From Deinococcus sp. (GTDB taxonomy: Bacteria > Deinococcota > Deinococci > Deinococcales > Deinococcaceae): DNA of 12,720 nucleotides. Below are positions 1 through 7,431 of this stretch, one piece after another; positions within the stretch are counted from its first letter, which is position 1; each line of letters starts with the position of its first letter. Made by a program: the position numbers and the translations under genes. The DNA lies in contig JAGLBK010000066.1 in NCBI GenBank assembly GCA_018260275.1, forward strand, positions 1-12,720. Direction: 5' to 3'. A model generated the notes under the pieces. The model did no database searches and had not been told where the DNA came from. It worked only from the letters and a program-made list of their open reading frames with translations.

Positions 1-43
1 TCAATTTCAGAACCTGCTCAAATTGACCGTTTGACACCTCTAA

Positions 44-199
44 AATTTACCAGCTGACTTTCGCAGGAGGTCTAATATCCACCGCAGCAGCAATCTTGCT
101 CCCTTCGGCGGCTTCAAACAGTCCGGCGTAGGGCGCGAAAAGGGGAGATACGGCCTGGAATCGTACCTGGAATACAAGACGGTGTATCTCAGTGAGTGA
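44..199 (+). pseudogene. Aldehyde dehydrogenase, C-terminal remnant
   Basis: Only the last part of an NAD(P)-dependent aldehyde dehydrogenase is present. The frame is open from the stop at 41-43 to the TGA at 197-199. From about position 100 it reads APFGGFKQSGVGREKG and then GLESYLEYKTVYLSE, the signature C-terminus of the ALDH superfamily. The catalytic Cys and Glu regions are absent, and the residues before about position 75 do not look like ALDH, so the break probably lies near 45-75. Nothing upstream within the window continues the gene. The 3' end overlaps the next gene by 8 bases, so this was the first gene of an operon with the HD hydrolase and the dehydrogenase. Family assignment is firm; the breakpoint is inferred. 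Confidence 0.8.
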
Positions 200-806
200 G
201 GACAGGAGAGAAGTCACGCCGGACGTCATCGCCGAGATCTACCTGAAAGCTGAGCCCTACTGGCACACCCGCAGCGGCGAGATTCACATGCCACAGGCCT
301 ATGCTTACGCCCAGGCCCTGCTGCGGGTTTACCCGGAAGCTGATGCGGGAGTCGTCTTGCCCGCGATCTTGCTGCATGATGTCGGTTACGCCCGGGTACC
401 GGAAGAAACCCACCATCAGGGCCTCGCGGACGCGCCAACCGGCTGGAAACCCGACATCACCCGGCTGCATGAACAGGAAGGCGTCGAGCTGGCCCGTCAA
501 ATTCTGGCTGAGCTGTATTACCCGCCAACCTTGAGCGAAATGGTTCTGAAGATCATCGATGGGCACGATACGACCAGCACCGAGATGCACTCTATCGAGG
601 ACGCCATCGTGAAGGATGCCGACAAACTGTGGCGCTTTGGCGTTCAGGGCGTGAACATTTGCCGGGGGTGGGTGAACATGACCTTTGAAGAATTCACCGC
701 CTTTCTGGAGAGCAAGCTGGCCACCTGGTTCCACACTGCCGAGGGGGCGCGCCTGGCCCGCCTGACGCTTGAACGTACCCGACACGAGTATACGAGGACA
801 ACATGA
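192..806 (+). CDS. HD-domain phosphohydrolase family protein
   Basis: A 204-residue protein of the HD superfamily, whose members are metal-dependent phosphohydrolases. The expected metal ligands are visible in order: His32 in an IHMPQAYAYA helix, the His62-Asp63 doublet in LLHDVGY, His93, His125-Asp126 in IDGHDT, and Asp142/Asp144 in VKDADKLWRFG. The length suits a stand-alone HD enzyme. The likely start is the GTG at 192, which lies inside the end of the aldehyde dehydrogenase and has no clear Shine-Dalgarno, suggesting translational coupling. The stop overlaps the next gene's ATG (ATGA at 803-806). The substrate cannot be read from sequence; the neighbours suggest a role in small-molecule catabolism rather than nucleotide signalling. 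Confidence 0.9.
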   Translation: MSEDRREVTPDVIAEIYLKAEPYWHTRSGEIHMPQAYAYAQALLRVYPEADAGVVLPAILLHDVGYARVPEETHHQGLADAPTGWKPDITRLHEQEGVELARQILAELYYPPTLSEMVLKIIDGHDTTSTEMHSIEDAIVKDADKLWRFGVQGVNICRGWVNMTFEEFTAFLESKLATWFHTAEGARLARLTLERTRHEYTRTT

Positions 807-1561
807 CCCACGATTTTGCTGGAAAGACAGTGCTGATTACCGGGGCGGCTGGTGGTCTGGGCCGTGAGTTCGCACTGGCGTTTGGCAACGCGGGTGCCAA
901 CGTCGCTGTGGCTGATTTGAATGAGGTGGGTGCAAAAGCCACCGCGGAACTGCTGACGCAGGCTGGAAGCCGCGCCGTGGCCCTGGCTGTCGATGTCTCC
1001 AACGAGGCCAGCACTTTACAGATGGCCGGGGCCGTCAAGGCTGAATTCGGGGGACTGGATGTGCTGGTCAATAATGCCAGCCTGTATGCGGGGCTGGAAC
1101 GCAAGCCTTTTACGGAAATCGACCCGGACCTGTGGGACCGTGTCATGGACGTCAATCTCAAAGGCCCATGGCTCTGCGCCCGCGCCGTCACACCTTTGTT
1201 TCGGGAACGGGGAGCAGGCCGCATCGTCAACATCGCCAGCGCCACCGTGATGAGTGGTAGTCCGATGTGGGCACACTACGTCGCCAGTAAGGGGGGGGTG
1301 ATCGCCCTTACCCGTGTCTTGGCCCGGGAACTGGGGACGGATAACGTCACCGTCAATGCCATTGCTCCTGGCTTTACGCTCACCGAGGCCAGCCTGGGCC
1401 TGATGGAAAACGCGGCCACCTATGGCGTGGAACGGGGCGCTCTGAGACGTGCCCAGCAACCGGAAGATGTGATGGGGGCCGCACTGTTTCTGGCTTCCGA
1501 AGCTAGCTCCTTTATTACCGGGCAGACCATGGTCGTCGATGGGGGACGGCAGTTCTTATAA
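803..1561 (+). CDS. SDR-family oxidoreductase
   Basis: A 252-residue classical short-chain dehydrogenase/reductase, an NAD(P)-dependent cytosolic enzyme interconverting alcohols and ketones. The Rossmann glycine motif TGAAGGLG is at residues 13-20. Asp38 at the end of beta-2 favours NAD over NADP. NNAS is at 90-93, followed by the catalytic Asn118, Ser146, Tyr159 and Lys163 (YVASK). The C-terminus ITGQTMVVDGG is typical of 3-oxoacyl-ACP-reductase-like SDRs. The start has a GAGG five bases upstream and overlaps the HD gene by ATGA. With the aldehyde dehydrogenase remnant it suggests an alcohol-to-aldehyde-to-acid oxidation operon; the substrate is unknown. Confidence 0.95.
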   Translation: MTHDFAGKTVLITGAAGGLGREFALAFGNAGANVAVADLNEVGAKATAELLTQAGSRAVALAVDVSNEASTLQMAGAVKAEFGGLDVLVNNASLYAGLERKPFTEIDPDLWDRVMDVNLKGPWLCARAVTPLFRERGAGRIVNIASATVMSGSPMWAHYVASKGGVIALTRVLARELGTDNVTVNAIAPGFTLTEASLGLMENAATYGVERGALRRAQQPEDVMGAALFLASEASSFITGQTMVVDGGRQFL

Positions 1562-1705
1562 ACCTCGAGTGCTAGGGGTTGCGAACAATCACTTCTCGTC
1601 GTGGACGATAAATTCCCGTTTACAATTTTAGCTGGATTTTCCCTTTAGCGTATTTTGCTGTTAAAATTTTCTAATAGCAGAATATGCTCACTGTTTCGAG
1701 TGTAA

Positions 1706-1840
1706 TACGACTTTGAACTATACTTCGCGAATTCGGGAAAACCACCCGAATTCGCTCCGCTCCGTTCAAAGTCATATCTTCTTTTCCTCGCTCCGCTCGG
1801 AAAAATAGTTCGCTTGGGCAAACTATTTTTCAAAGTGGTA
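1706..1840. repeat. Small MITE-like element with nested hairpins
   Basis: The ends TACGACTTTGAA (1706-1717) and TTCAAAGTGGTA (1829-1840) are inverted repeats with one mismatch, and both are flanked by TAA (1703-1705 and 1841-1843), a possible 3-bp target duplication. Inside is a perfect 11-bp stem at 1727-1737/1745-1755 and a second copy of the outer repeat inverted at 1764-1773, pairing perfectly with 1709-1718. Further hairpins lie at 1782-1787/1799-1804 and 1801-1810/1821-1830 (10 bp perfect). No ORF is present, so it can only be non-autonomous. It contains CTCGCTCCGCTCGG, the complement of the CCGAGCGGAGCGAG found in the MITE at 2658. The transposition interpretation is inferred. Confidence 0.55.
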
Positions 1841-1927
1841 TAAAACCAATTGAGATAATTCCAAAAACACTGTGTCAGACGATGATTTACAAGGTAGGAG
1901 CTTCTGTCTGCTTTACGTTGTTCCCTA

Positions 1928-2008
1928 GCACTTGAGGTTTAAAGTGCAATTTTGCGCGAATCGTGTAGTAACCCCCAATTGGGCCAGAACTTAATATGCC
2001 CCAAGTGC
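1928..2008. promoter_or_regulatory. Possible operator repeats before antitoxin gene
   Basis: The half-site GCACTT occurs at 1928-1933 and inverted (AAGTGC) at 1942-1947 and again at 2003-2008, twelve bases before the ATG of the HTH gene. GCACTTGAGG (1928-1937) and CCCCAAGTGC (1999-2008) are inverted copies with one mismatch. The palindrome CCCAATTGGG lies between them at 1974-1983. Such arrays suit autoregulation by the HTH protein, as in other toxin-antitoxin operons, but no binding is shown. Confidence 0.3.
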
Positions 2009-2019
2009 TGAGATAGCTT

Positions 2020-2406
2020 ATGACTGACTATTCTTCCCGAACAGTATTTACCCCGGTAGAGGTGGCGCAGGTGTTGCGCGTCACTTCTGAAACCATCCGG
2101 CGCAAGATTATTTCTGGTGAACTGGGGGCCATCGAGGTCGGCGGCGACAAGCGCAAGCAGTACCGCATTACCCTCAGTGACCTGAACCGCTGGTTGGGGC
2201 CAGAACGCTCTACTCAACTCTTTGGCGCTGCGGCTGGTCTGCACGCTCTGGGGGAAGCTCTCGCCCAGGCAGGTGACCACTTCTTTGAAGAAGAATTGCC
2301 TGAAATTATCCAGAAGGTGCGGGCTGAGCGCCCGCTGCCAGCGACTGATGCCTCCTTACCGTCACCAACACCCGAAGAAATACAGCGGAAATTCAGCATG
2401 AAGTGA
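2020..2406 (+). CDS. Excisionase/MerR-like HTH protein, probable antitoxin
   Basis: A 128-residue protein with an N-terminal DNA-binding domain of the excisionase/MerR-like type. At residues 10-60, FTPVEVAQVLRVTSETIRRK forms the helix-turn-helix, followed by a short wing and LSDLNRWLG. The C-terminal half is helical and acidic (EEELPEIIQKV) and then becomes low-complexity and proline-rich. Genes of this kind commonly precede COG1569 PIN toxins, with the HTH protein acting as antitoxin and repressor. Here the stop overlaps the toxin start by ATGA (2403-2406), supporting that pairing. The toxin is broken, so this antitoxin is probably orphaned. The Shine-Dalgarno before ATG 2020 is weak. The antitoxin role is inferred from context. 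Confidence 0.85.
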   Translation: MTDYSSRTVFTPVEVAQVLRVTSETIRRKIISGELGAIEVGGDKRKQYRITLSDLNRWLGPERSTQLFGAAAGLHALGEALAQAGDHFFEEELPEIIQKVRAERPLPATDASLPSPTPEEIQRKFSMK

Positions 2407-2657
2407 CCCGTCTGATTCTTGATACCCAATGCCTGGTCAGCGCCATCAGTGGCTACCATCAGCACAGCGGTACGCCGCTGGCCTCACTCTGGGGCGATTT
2501 TCGCCGCCGTGAAGTTATTCTGGTGTTCAGTGAGGAGTCACTCGCGGAGGCCCAGCGGGTGCTTGACTACGCCAGCATCGAGCGGCTGAACATCACGTCT
2601 GGCCAGGCGTTCGTTGCGTGTTCGCAACTGCTCCTCCTGGGCGAATATCACGCCCTA

Positions 2658-2793
2658 GAGCAGTTTGCATAAAAAGGCCACGTTGTTTGTGGCCTTTTTA
2701 GCCGAGCGGAGCGAGTGACTTTGAATGAGCAGCTGGAATGATGGAGCCGTTTGGGGTGGAGTTCCACAAATGGCGTAATTATGCAAGCTGCTC
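2658..2793. mobile_element. MITE copy 1, TA-flanked (CTAG target)
   Basis: A 136-bp non-coding insertion lies between duplicated TA dinucleotides (2656-2657 and 2794-2795). Its ends are inverted repeats: TAGAGCAGTTTGCATAA on the left and TTATGCAAGCTGCTCTA on the right, with one mismatch in 17. Collapsing the duplication restores CTAG and the PIN reading frame, which identifies the boundaries independently. TA duplication at CTAG is the habit of IS630/Tc1-mariner elements, so a transposase of that type is the likely mobiliser; none is in the window. A second copy lies at 10252-10414 in the same orientation. Confidence 0.85.
2670..2700 (+). terminator. Hairpin terminator inside MITE copy 1
   Basis: AAAAAGGCCAC (2671-2681) pairs perfectly with GTGGCCTTTTT (2689-2699), extended by T2670/A2700, around a 7-base loop, ending in a T run. 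It follows directly after the stop codon that the MITE supplies to the PIN gene. It has A runs on one side and T runs on the other, so it could act in both directions. Confidence 0.65.
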
Positions 2794-2949
2794 TAGTGCC
2801 AAGGTACTCCTGGCCCAGCCTGACGGACAGAAAAGACTGGTTCGGTGCTAGATTTGCTTTACCACAGTGAAGCCGATGCCCTCATCAGCTGGGAAAAGCG
2901 GGTTTTGCAGGCTGGGGCTTCCCTGGGTTTACCCATCCGTAAGCCCTGA

Positions 2950-3306
2950 AATCCGCCGTCTCTGGCTTCAACCCTTTGAATTGACCAGGTTTGACGCAAC
3001 ATTGCGCCATACAGGTTTCAGGTTTTTAGAACTAAACGATATTAGTATGAAAAGCTCTGATGAGCAGACTCGGAGTTTACTCAGGTACAGAAACCCTCGG
3101 CGAAGATTGGAGGCCCCTTCCTGAGCCTTACAGCGTCTCACCATTTTTTACTTGTCCACACCACCACTTTGCGTCTGTGTCAAAGGGTGGAAGTGTTTTT
3201 ATTCACGGAATTTACATCAAGTTCAACGTGAAAGCCATTTTTACGGCGATTGCCATTCTGGACGGTTATCCAGTCATCAAGAAATCCTTTGTGTGTAACG
3301 GCTATC
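2950..3306. other. Intergenic stretch, no recognisable gene
   Basis: Between the end of the PIN remnant and the transposon end I see no coding sequence with family similarity. Open frames exist on the + strand, but one runs through the transposon inverted repeat into the tnpA complement, so it is unlikely to be a gene. A stretch at about 3083-3106 (GGTACAGAAACC and GGCGAAG) loosely resembles the inner half of the transposon end at 3325-3344 and could be a decayed end of a related element. Confidence 0.4.
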
Positions 3307-3344
3307 GGCCTGACCTGAGAATCGGAACAGAAACCTGCGCTAAG
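3307..3344. repeat. Tn3-family 38-bp terminal inverted repeat (left end)
   Basis: These 38 bases end in GCGCTAAG, and read inward they carry CTGAGAATCGGAACAG. Both match the pattern of Tn21-subgroup ends (CTnAGAA, CGGAA and a GCTAAG inner end). The length is exactly that of the family and the tnpA TAG stop (3342-3340) lies inside the inner TAAG, as usual. The outer end begins GGCC instead of the usual GGGG. The five bases before it are CTATC. No matching right end was found. Confidence 0.7.
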
Positions 3345-6300
3345 AAATTCGGTTCAGATACTCCTCAAGTGACGACGGATCACGCAAGCGCCTAAGCTGC
3401 CCCTGCGCGATCTCCTCTGGGAGCGTGAAATCGTACCGCCCCAGCATGTTTATATGCTCGTGCAGCAGTGGGGTCAGCCTCGCTACATCCGCCTCCAGCA
3501 CCTGATGCCCACTCCGCCGCAGGTCATCCAGCGCCACCTGCAAGTACCGCGTGTTCCACAGCACAATCGCGTTCACCACCAAGCCCAATGCCCCCAACTG
3601 GTCTTCCATCCCCTCCCGATACCGCTGCCGCAGTTCGCCCTTCTGTCCGTGGAATACGGCCCGTGCCACGCTGTGACGCTGTTCCCCACGGTTGAGTTGC
3701 CGCAGAATCCGTTGCCTGTACGCCTCGTCATGCACGTAATTCAGCAGGTACAGCGTCTTCTCGATGCGCCCCAGTTCCGCAATGGCCCGTCCCAGACTGG
3801 ATAGACTGCCACCGCGTTGTAAGGTTCGCATCACACTTGTCGCGCCAATCTTCCCCAGCTTGAGTGACCCGGCCAGTCTGAGCATGTCCTCCCAGTGAGC
3901 GGCGATCAGCCGCTCATTCAGCGTGTGCTTGCTCAGATCATTCAAGGCACCATAATCGGCTTCCCGTTCCAGCCGCCAGAAGCGCTGATCTGGAAGATCA
4001 GCCAGCCGAGGACTGAACTTGTACCCCAGGAGCGTGAACAAGCCGAACACCACTTCGCTGTAACCGTGCGTGTCTGCCATGATCTCCCTGGGGTCGAGTC
4101 GGGTCTGCTGTTCCAGCAGGCCCGCCAGGATGTACAAACTATCCCGCAGCGTCCCCGGAATCACGATGCCGTTAAACCCGGTGAACTGATCACTGGTGAA
4201 GTTGTAATACGTCACGCCGCGCTGAGCGCCGAAATACTTGCTGTTCCAGCCCGCGTGAATGCTCCGCACTGGAACGACGAATCGCAGCCCGTCGGCAGAA
4301 GCGACTTCACCACCGCCCCAGGACTGGGCCAGCGGCAAATCGTACTGGGCGTCCACCAGGCGGGCATTCGCGGCAGTGATGGTCTCGGCCCGCACGTAAT
4401 TCTGCTGCACCCACGACAACCGCGAGAGGGTCAACGCCTCCACGTCAGGTCGCGCCACTGCTTTCAAACCGATATTGCACGCCTGCGAGAGCAGCACCGC
4501 GCAAATGCTCAACGGCAGGTTCTTCACTTTGGTTTTGCCGTCAGCAACATGCGTGAACGGATCAGCCATGCCGCTCATGGAATGCACCTCCATCAGGAGT
4601 TCAGCTAGGTCAATGGTCGGCAAACGGGCTGACACTTCAGCCCGCAGCAGTTTCAAACTATCAGATTCCTCGATGGCTTCCGGGGCGGCCAGGTTCACGA
4701 TGGTCTTCCCGTTCTCCTGCGTGAGCCACAGGGATTTATTCGTTTCGAGGTGACTGTCCACCTCACGGTAAGCGTTATCCAGTTCAAGTTTCAGCACATC
4801 GAGTTCCGGCGTTGGGTCAAGCGATCGTTCCAGGGCGCGGCACACGTCATCGCGCACGTCCAGCCACGCCTGCCCTTGCAGCAGTTCAGCCCTGGGGTCA
4901 CCGTAACGATCACTGCGTTCCACGAAGACTTCTCTCCGCTTAAGAGCCTTGTGCAATCTGTCTACCGCGCACAGTGTGTATGCCTGATGGTTCACCTCCC
5001 CGCGCCGGGGAAAGACGTGGCGTTGCCAGGGTTTGCTCACGAAGCCCCTGGGGGCTTCGCTCCACTTCGGTTTCCCGCCACCCAGTTCATCCATACGCTT
5101 TAGGAAAGTCAGCGCGTCCAGCAGGGGTTTAACTGACGGCGTGCCGCTGAAAGTCACAGTCAGCAGGAAACTTCGCAGGAAGCGCCGGACACTGCCGTAA
5201 TACCCACTCAGGGCTTCCGGTGTGGTGTCGGTGTCAGGGCTAGCGAGTTCCGCCACTTTTCCTGCCGCTTCCAGTAGCTTTGTTTCTCCCAGGCGTTGCA
5301 GGGCCAGTTCGCGCACCTGCTCAGCGGGAACGCTGCTGTCCAGCACAATCAGGGCCATCTCCCTGAGCAGTAACGCCGCCTGGTCGAGGTCTTTCAGGGA
5401 ACGCCAGCGTTCCCTTCGGCGCTTGGCTTCCCCGCGCAGGCTCATCTGGTTTACCTGGGCCTCGAACATCTCCAGCACGTCATCGGTGGCGGTGCGTTCC
5501 AGATGTTGCAGGAACACCAGCAGGGTGGCAAGGCGGCGGTCTTCGGTAAGTCGCTCGATCAGTTGCACCCGCACGGTCTGGGCGTGCCTCACTAGCACGG
5601 CCTGCCGCGACTCCGGCACTTTGGAAAGATCAACACTGCTGACGCCAACGGCCCTGATCTGCTCAATGCGGTGAAGCGCCTGGTGCAGTGACATGGCTCC
5701 CACGTGGGAGGGCGGCGTTCGCAGGACTTCCAGCGGCGTCTGCCATTTTCCTTCCGGCAGGATCAGCAGGTCTTTCAGCGTTTTTCGCTGTTCACTACTC
5801 AGTTTGCGGCTGAGTCCTTCATAAGTGCGAGCGGTGTACCGCTCGCGCACACGGGCAATCAGCCGCGCCAGCACACTCACGCCTGGCAGCACGATTTTTT
5901 GCGAGATCAAATGCGCTGTGGCGAGGTCGAACAGCACACTGGGACGAATCACACTCACCGCCAGGTGGGCGTAAATCCAGCGGATCAGCCGGAATACCTG
6001 GAAGTCGTCGAACTCGCGGTAGCCCAAGTATTCGGTGATGGTGCGGCGGCGGCTGTAGCGGGTTTCCTCGCGCAGCGCGTACTTGATGAACACTTCGGGT
6101 GGCAGGTCAAGCTGCTGAGCCAAATGTTCGACGACCACCTGTGGCACCTGAAGTGGGTTTGGGAGAAATGTTCCCAGATACCGCAAGGTGCAAAGCTGGA
6201 CGGCGAAACCCAGTTTGTTGTGCTTGCGGCGGCGCTCAGTGATCAAAGCGTGATCGGCTTCACTCAAGAAGAAGTAGCGGGCCAGTTGCTCAGGCATGGG

Positions 6301-6360
6301 ATCAGTGGCAAACCGCCCGTAGCGGGCGGCTTGCTCATCCGTCAGGAATTCAACGGGCAT
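3340..6360 (-). CDS. tnpA: Tn3-family transposase TnpA
   Basis: A full-length 1006-residue Tn3 transposase that performs replicative transposition by binding 38-bp inverted repeats. The N-terminal DNA-binding (DUF4158-type) region covers about residues 1-170, starting MPVEFLTDEQAARYGRF. The catalytic triad of the DDE domain is visible: Asp690 in ASADGLRF, Asp763 in MADTHGYSEVVFGLF, and Glu893 in LNRGEQRHSVARAVF. The C-terminus runs to EEYLNRIS, and the stop lies in the left inverted repeat. The start ATG at 6360 has only a weak ribosome-binding site. The palindrome GGCTCAGTGAGCC (6361-6373) abuts it. No frameshift is visible, so it may be active. No resolvase is adjacent, and the passenger genes are undefined because the right end is not located. 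Confidence 0.96.
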   Translation of the reverse strand: MPVEFLTDEQAARYGRFATDPMPEQLARYFFLSEADHALITERRRKHNKLGFAVQLCTLRYLGTFLPNPLQVPQVVVEHLAQQLDLPPEVFIKYALREETRYSRRRTITEYLGYREFDDFQVFRLIRWIYAHLAVSVIRPSVLFDLATAHLISQKIVLPGVSVLARLIARVRERYTARTYEGLSRKLSSEQRKTLKDLLILPEGKWQTPLEVLRTPPSHVGAMSLHQALHRIEQIRAVGVSSVDLSKVPESRQAVLVRHAQTVRVQLIERLTEDRRLATLLVFLQHLERTATDDVLEMFEAQVNQMSLRGEAKRRRERWRSLKDLDQAALLLREMALIVLDSSVPAEQVRELALQRLGETKLLEAAGKVAELASPDTDTTPEALSGYYGSVRRFLRSFLLTVTFSGTPSVKPLLDALTFLKRMDELGGGKPKWSEAPRGFVSKPWQRHVFPRRGEVNHQAYTLCAVDRLHKALKRREVFVERSDRYGDPRAELLQGQAWLDVRDDVCRALERSLDPTPELDVLKLELDNAYREVDSHLETNKSLWLTQENGKTIVNLAAPEAIEESDSLKLLRAEVSARLPTIDLAELLMEVHSMSGMADPFTHVADGKTKVKNLPLSICAVLLSQACNIGLKAVARPDVEALTLSRLSWVQQNYVRAETITAANARLVDAQYDLPLAQSWGGGEVASADGLRFVVPVRSIHAGWNSKYFGAQRGVTYYNFTSDQFTGFNGIVIPGTLRDSLYILAGLLEQQTRLDPREIMADTHGYSEVVFGLFTLLGYKFSPRLADLPDQRFWRLEREADYGALNDLSKHTLNERLIAAHWEDMLRLAGSLKLGKIGATSVMRTLQRGGSLSSLGRAIAELGRIEKTLYLLNYVHDEAYRQRILRQLNRGEQRHSVARAVFHGQKGELRQRYREGMEDQLGALGLVVNAIVLWNTRYLQVALDDLRRSGHQVLEADVARLTPLLHEHINMLGRYDFTLPEEIAQGQLRRLRDPSSLEEYLNRIS

Positions 6361-6420
6361 GGCTCAGTGAGCCGGAGTAACGAGCATGATGGTTCGGTCA
6401 ATACCTTGGTTCAACATCCC

Positions 6421-7431
6421 TCACTCATCCCGTACCTGAATGATGACTTTACCCCTAGCTTTACCGCTCTCGGCGTGAGCGAGGGCCTGCGCGGTCTGTT
6501 CAAAAGGGAAAACGCGGTCAATGTGGGGCCGCAGGGTGCCGTCTTCCAGCAGGGGGTTCAGGCTTTCCAGCCTGGAGCCGTCAGCGTGCATAAACCAGTA
6601 GCGGTAACTGGCTTGCGCTTTCTTGGCGGCGGCCCTCGGTTTGGCAGATAGTCCCATGAACACAGGCCAGAGCAGGGGATTGACCCCACGTAATTTCGCC
6701 ACTTCCACGTCCGGCCCATCCGAAATGGAAACCACTGTAGCTCTCGGCTTGACCGTCTGGAAACTCCGCAGCAGGTTGTCCATGCTAACACCGTCCAGTA
6801 CGGCGTCCATGCCTTTCACAACATCCTCAAATTTCTGGGAGCGGTAATCCACAACCTGCTCCGCGCCCAGCCCTTTTACAAAGTCCGCGTCCTTGCCACT
6901 CACCGTGGTCGCCACCCTCAGGCCGAGGTGACGGGCTACCTGAATCGCCATACTGCCCACTGCTCCAGCCCCGCCGTGAATGAGTACCGACTGACCTGCT
7001 TTCAGATTCGCGGCTTCGGTCAGCACCTGCACGGCGGTCAGCAGCACCATCGGCACAGACGCGGCCTCAGCGTGGGTCAGGCTGGCGGGTTTATGCGCCA
7101 CGGCCTCTTCCCCAGTCACGATTTCCTGCGCGAAGGTGCCGATGCGGTCATCCTGCACGCGGGAGTACACGGCGTCACCAACCCTAAAGCGCCTGACTTC
7201 ACTTCCAACCTCAGTGACTACACCTGAGCAGTCATTGCCCAAAATGAGTGGGAACTTATAGGGCAGGATGACTTTCAGCGCCCCGCTGCGAATGCGCCAG
7301 TCCAGCGGGTTGAGGCCAGCAGCGTGAATCTGAATGCGAACATCCTTTGGGCCGAGCAGCGCGGGCGGAAACTCGCCCCACTGCATGACTTCTGGGCCGC
7401 CGTATTTGTTGATGTAGAAGGCTTTATTCAC
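6421..7431 (-). CDS. NADP-dependent quinone oxidoreductase-like MDR enzyme
   Basis: A 336-residue zinc-independent medium-chain dehydrogenase/reductase of the quinone oxidoreductase group. The N-terminal GroES-like domain has GLNPLDWRIRSG at 39-50 and GNDCSGVV at 65-72. The nucleotide-binding domain has VLIHGGAGAVGSMAIQVAR at about 149-167, with a glycine-rich loop. The C-terminus SGKARGKVIIQV is typical of the family. Structural and catalytic zinc ligands of alcohol dehydrogenases are absent, so it likely reduces quinones or activated double bonds with NADPH. The start is GTG at 7431-7429, overlapping the upstream gene's stop by GTGA, so translation is coupled. It lies 60 bases before tnpA on the same strand. 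Confidence 0.93.
   Translation of the reverse strand: MNKAFYINKYGGPEVMQWGEFPPALLGPKDVRIQIHAAGLNPLDWRIRSGALKVILPYKFPLILGNDCSGVVTEVGSEVRRFRVGDAVYSRVQDDRIGTFAQEIVTGEEAVAHKPASLTHAEAASVPMVLLTAVQVLTEAANLKAGQSVLIHGGAGAVGSMAIQVARHLGLRVATTVSGKDADFVKGLGAEQVVDYRSQKFEDVVKGMDAVLDGVSMDNLLRSFQTVKPRATVVSISDGPDVEVAKLRGVNPLLWPVFMGLSAKPRAAAKKAQASYRYWFMHADGSRLESLNPLLEDGTLRPHIDRVFPFEQTAQALAHAESGKARGKVIIQVRDE

Larger units (their letters stand above)
1562..2019. other. AT-rich intergenic region with palindromic element
   Basis: No coding sequence is recognisable in these 458 bases, which are clearly more AT-rich than the flanking genes. The stretch holds the nested palindromic element at 1706-1840 and, near the right end, short inverted repeats in front of the HTH gene. 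No clear terminator for the dehydrogenase was seen immediately after 1561. Confidence 0.6.
2403..2949 (+). pseudogene. PIN-family toxin (COG1569-like), broken by MITE and frameshift
   Basis: The 5' part (2403-2657) encodes a PIN ribonuclease start: MTRLILDTQCLVSAI with catalytic Asp7, then LVFSEESLAEAQRVLDYA. The reading frame stops at 2670-2672 inside a MITE that entered a CTAG site, leaving an 89-codon ORF. Removing the MITE and one TA copy lets the frame continue at 2796 as VPRYSWPSLTDRKDWF. One extra base (2844) then shifts it to VLDLLYHSEADALISWEKRV and on to a TGA at 2947-2949. The rebuilt protein is 135 residues, normal for this family, with the conserved acidic positions in DRKDW and near SEAD. 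It probably cut RNA when intact; no toxin activity is expected now. Confidence 0.85.

Noticed and set aside
189..785. - strand frame of 198 codons opposite the HD gene
   Set aside because: The + strand frame has all HD metal ligands and operon overlaps on both sides.
2906..2943. GGGG to GTAAG stretch near 2914-2943 as a Tn3 end
   Set aside because: It codes for the C-terminus of the PIN protein and does not match the repeat that overlaps the tnpA stop.
3060..3395. + strand frame of 111 codons between the PIN remnant and tnpA
   Set aside because: It runs through the transposon inverted repeat and into the tnpA complement; no domain similarity.
3895..4608. + strand open frame of 237 codons inside tnpA
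   Set aside because: It lies wholly opposite the transposase catalytic region and has no recognisable domain; a high-GC shadow frame.
5704..6651. Long + strand open frame of 315 codons opposite tnpA
   Set aside because: It is the complement of the transposase and part of the MDR gene, with no family similarity; tnpA has clear catalytic motifs.
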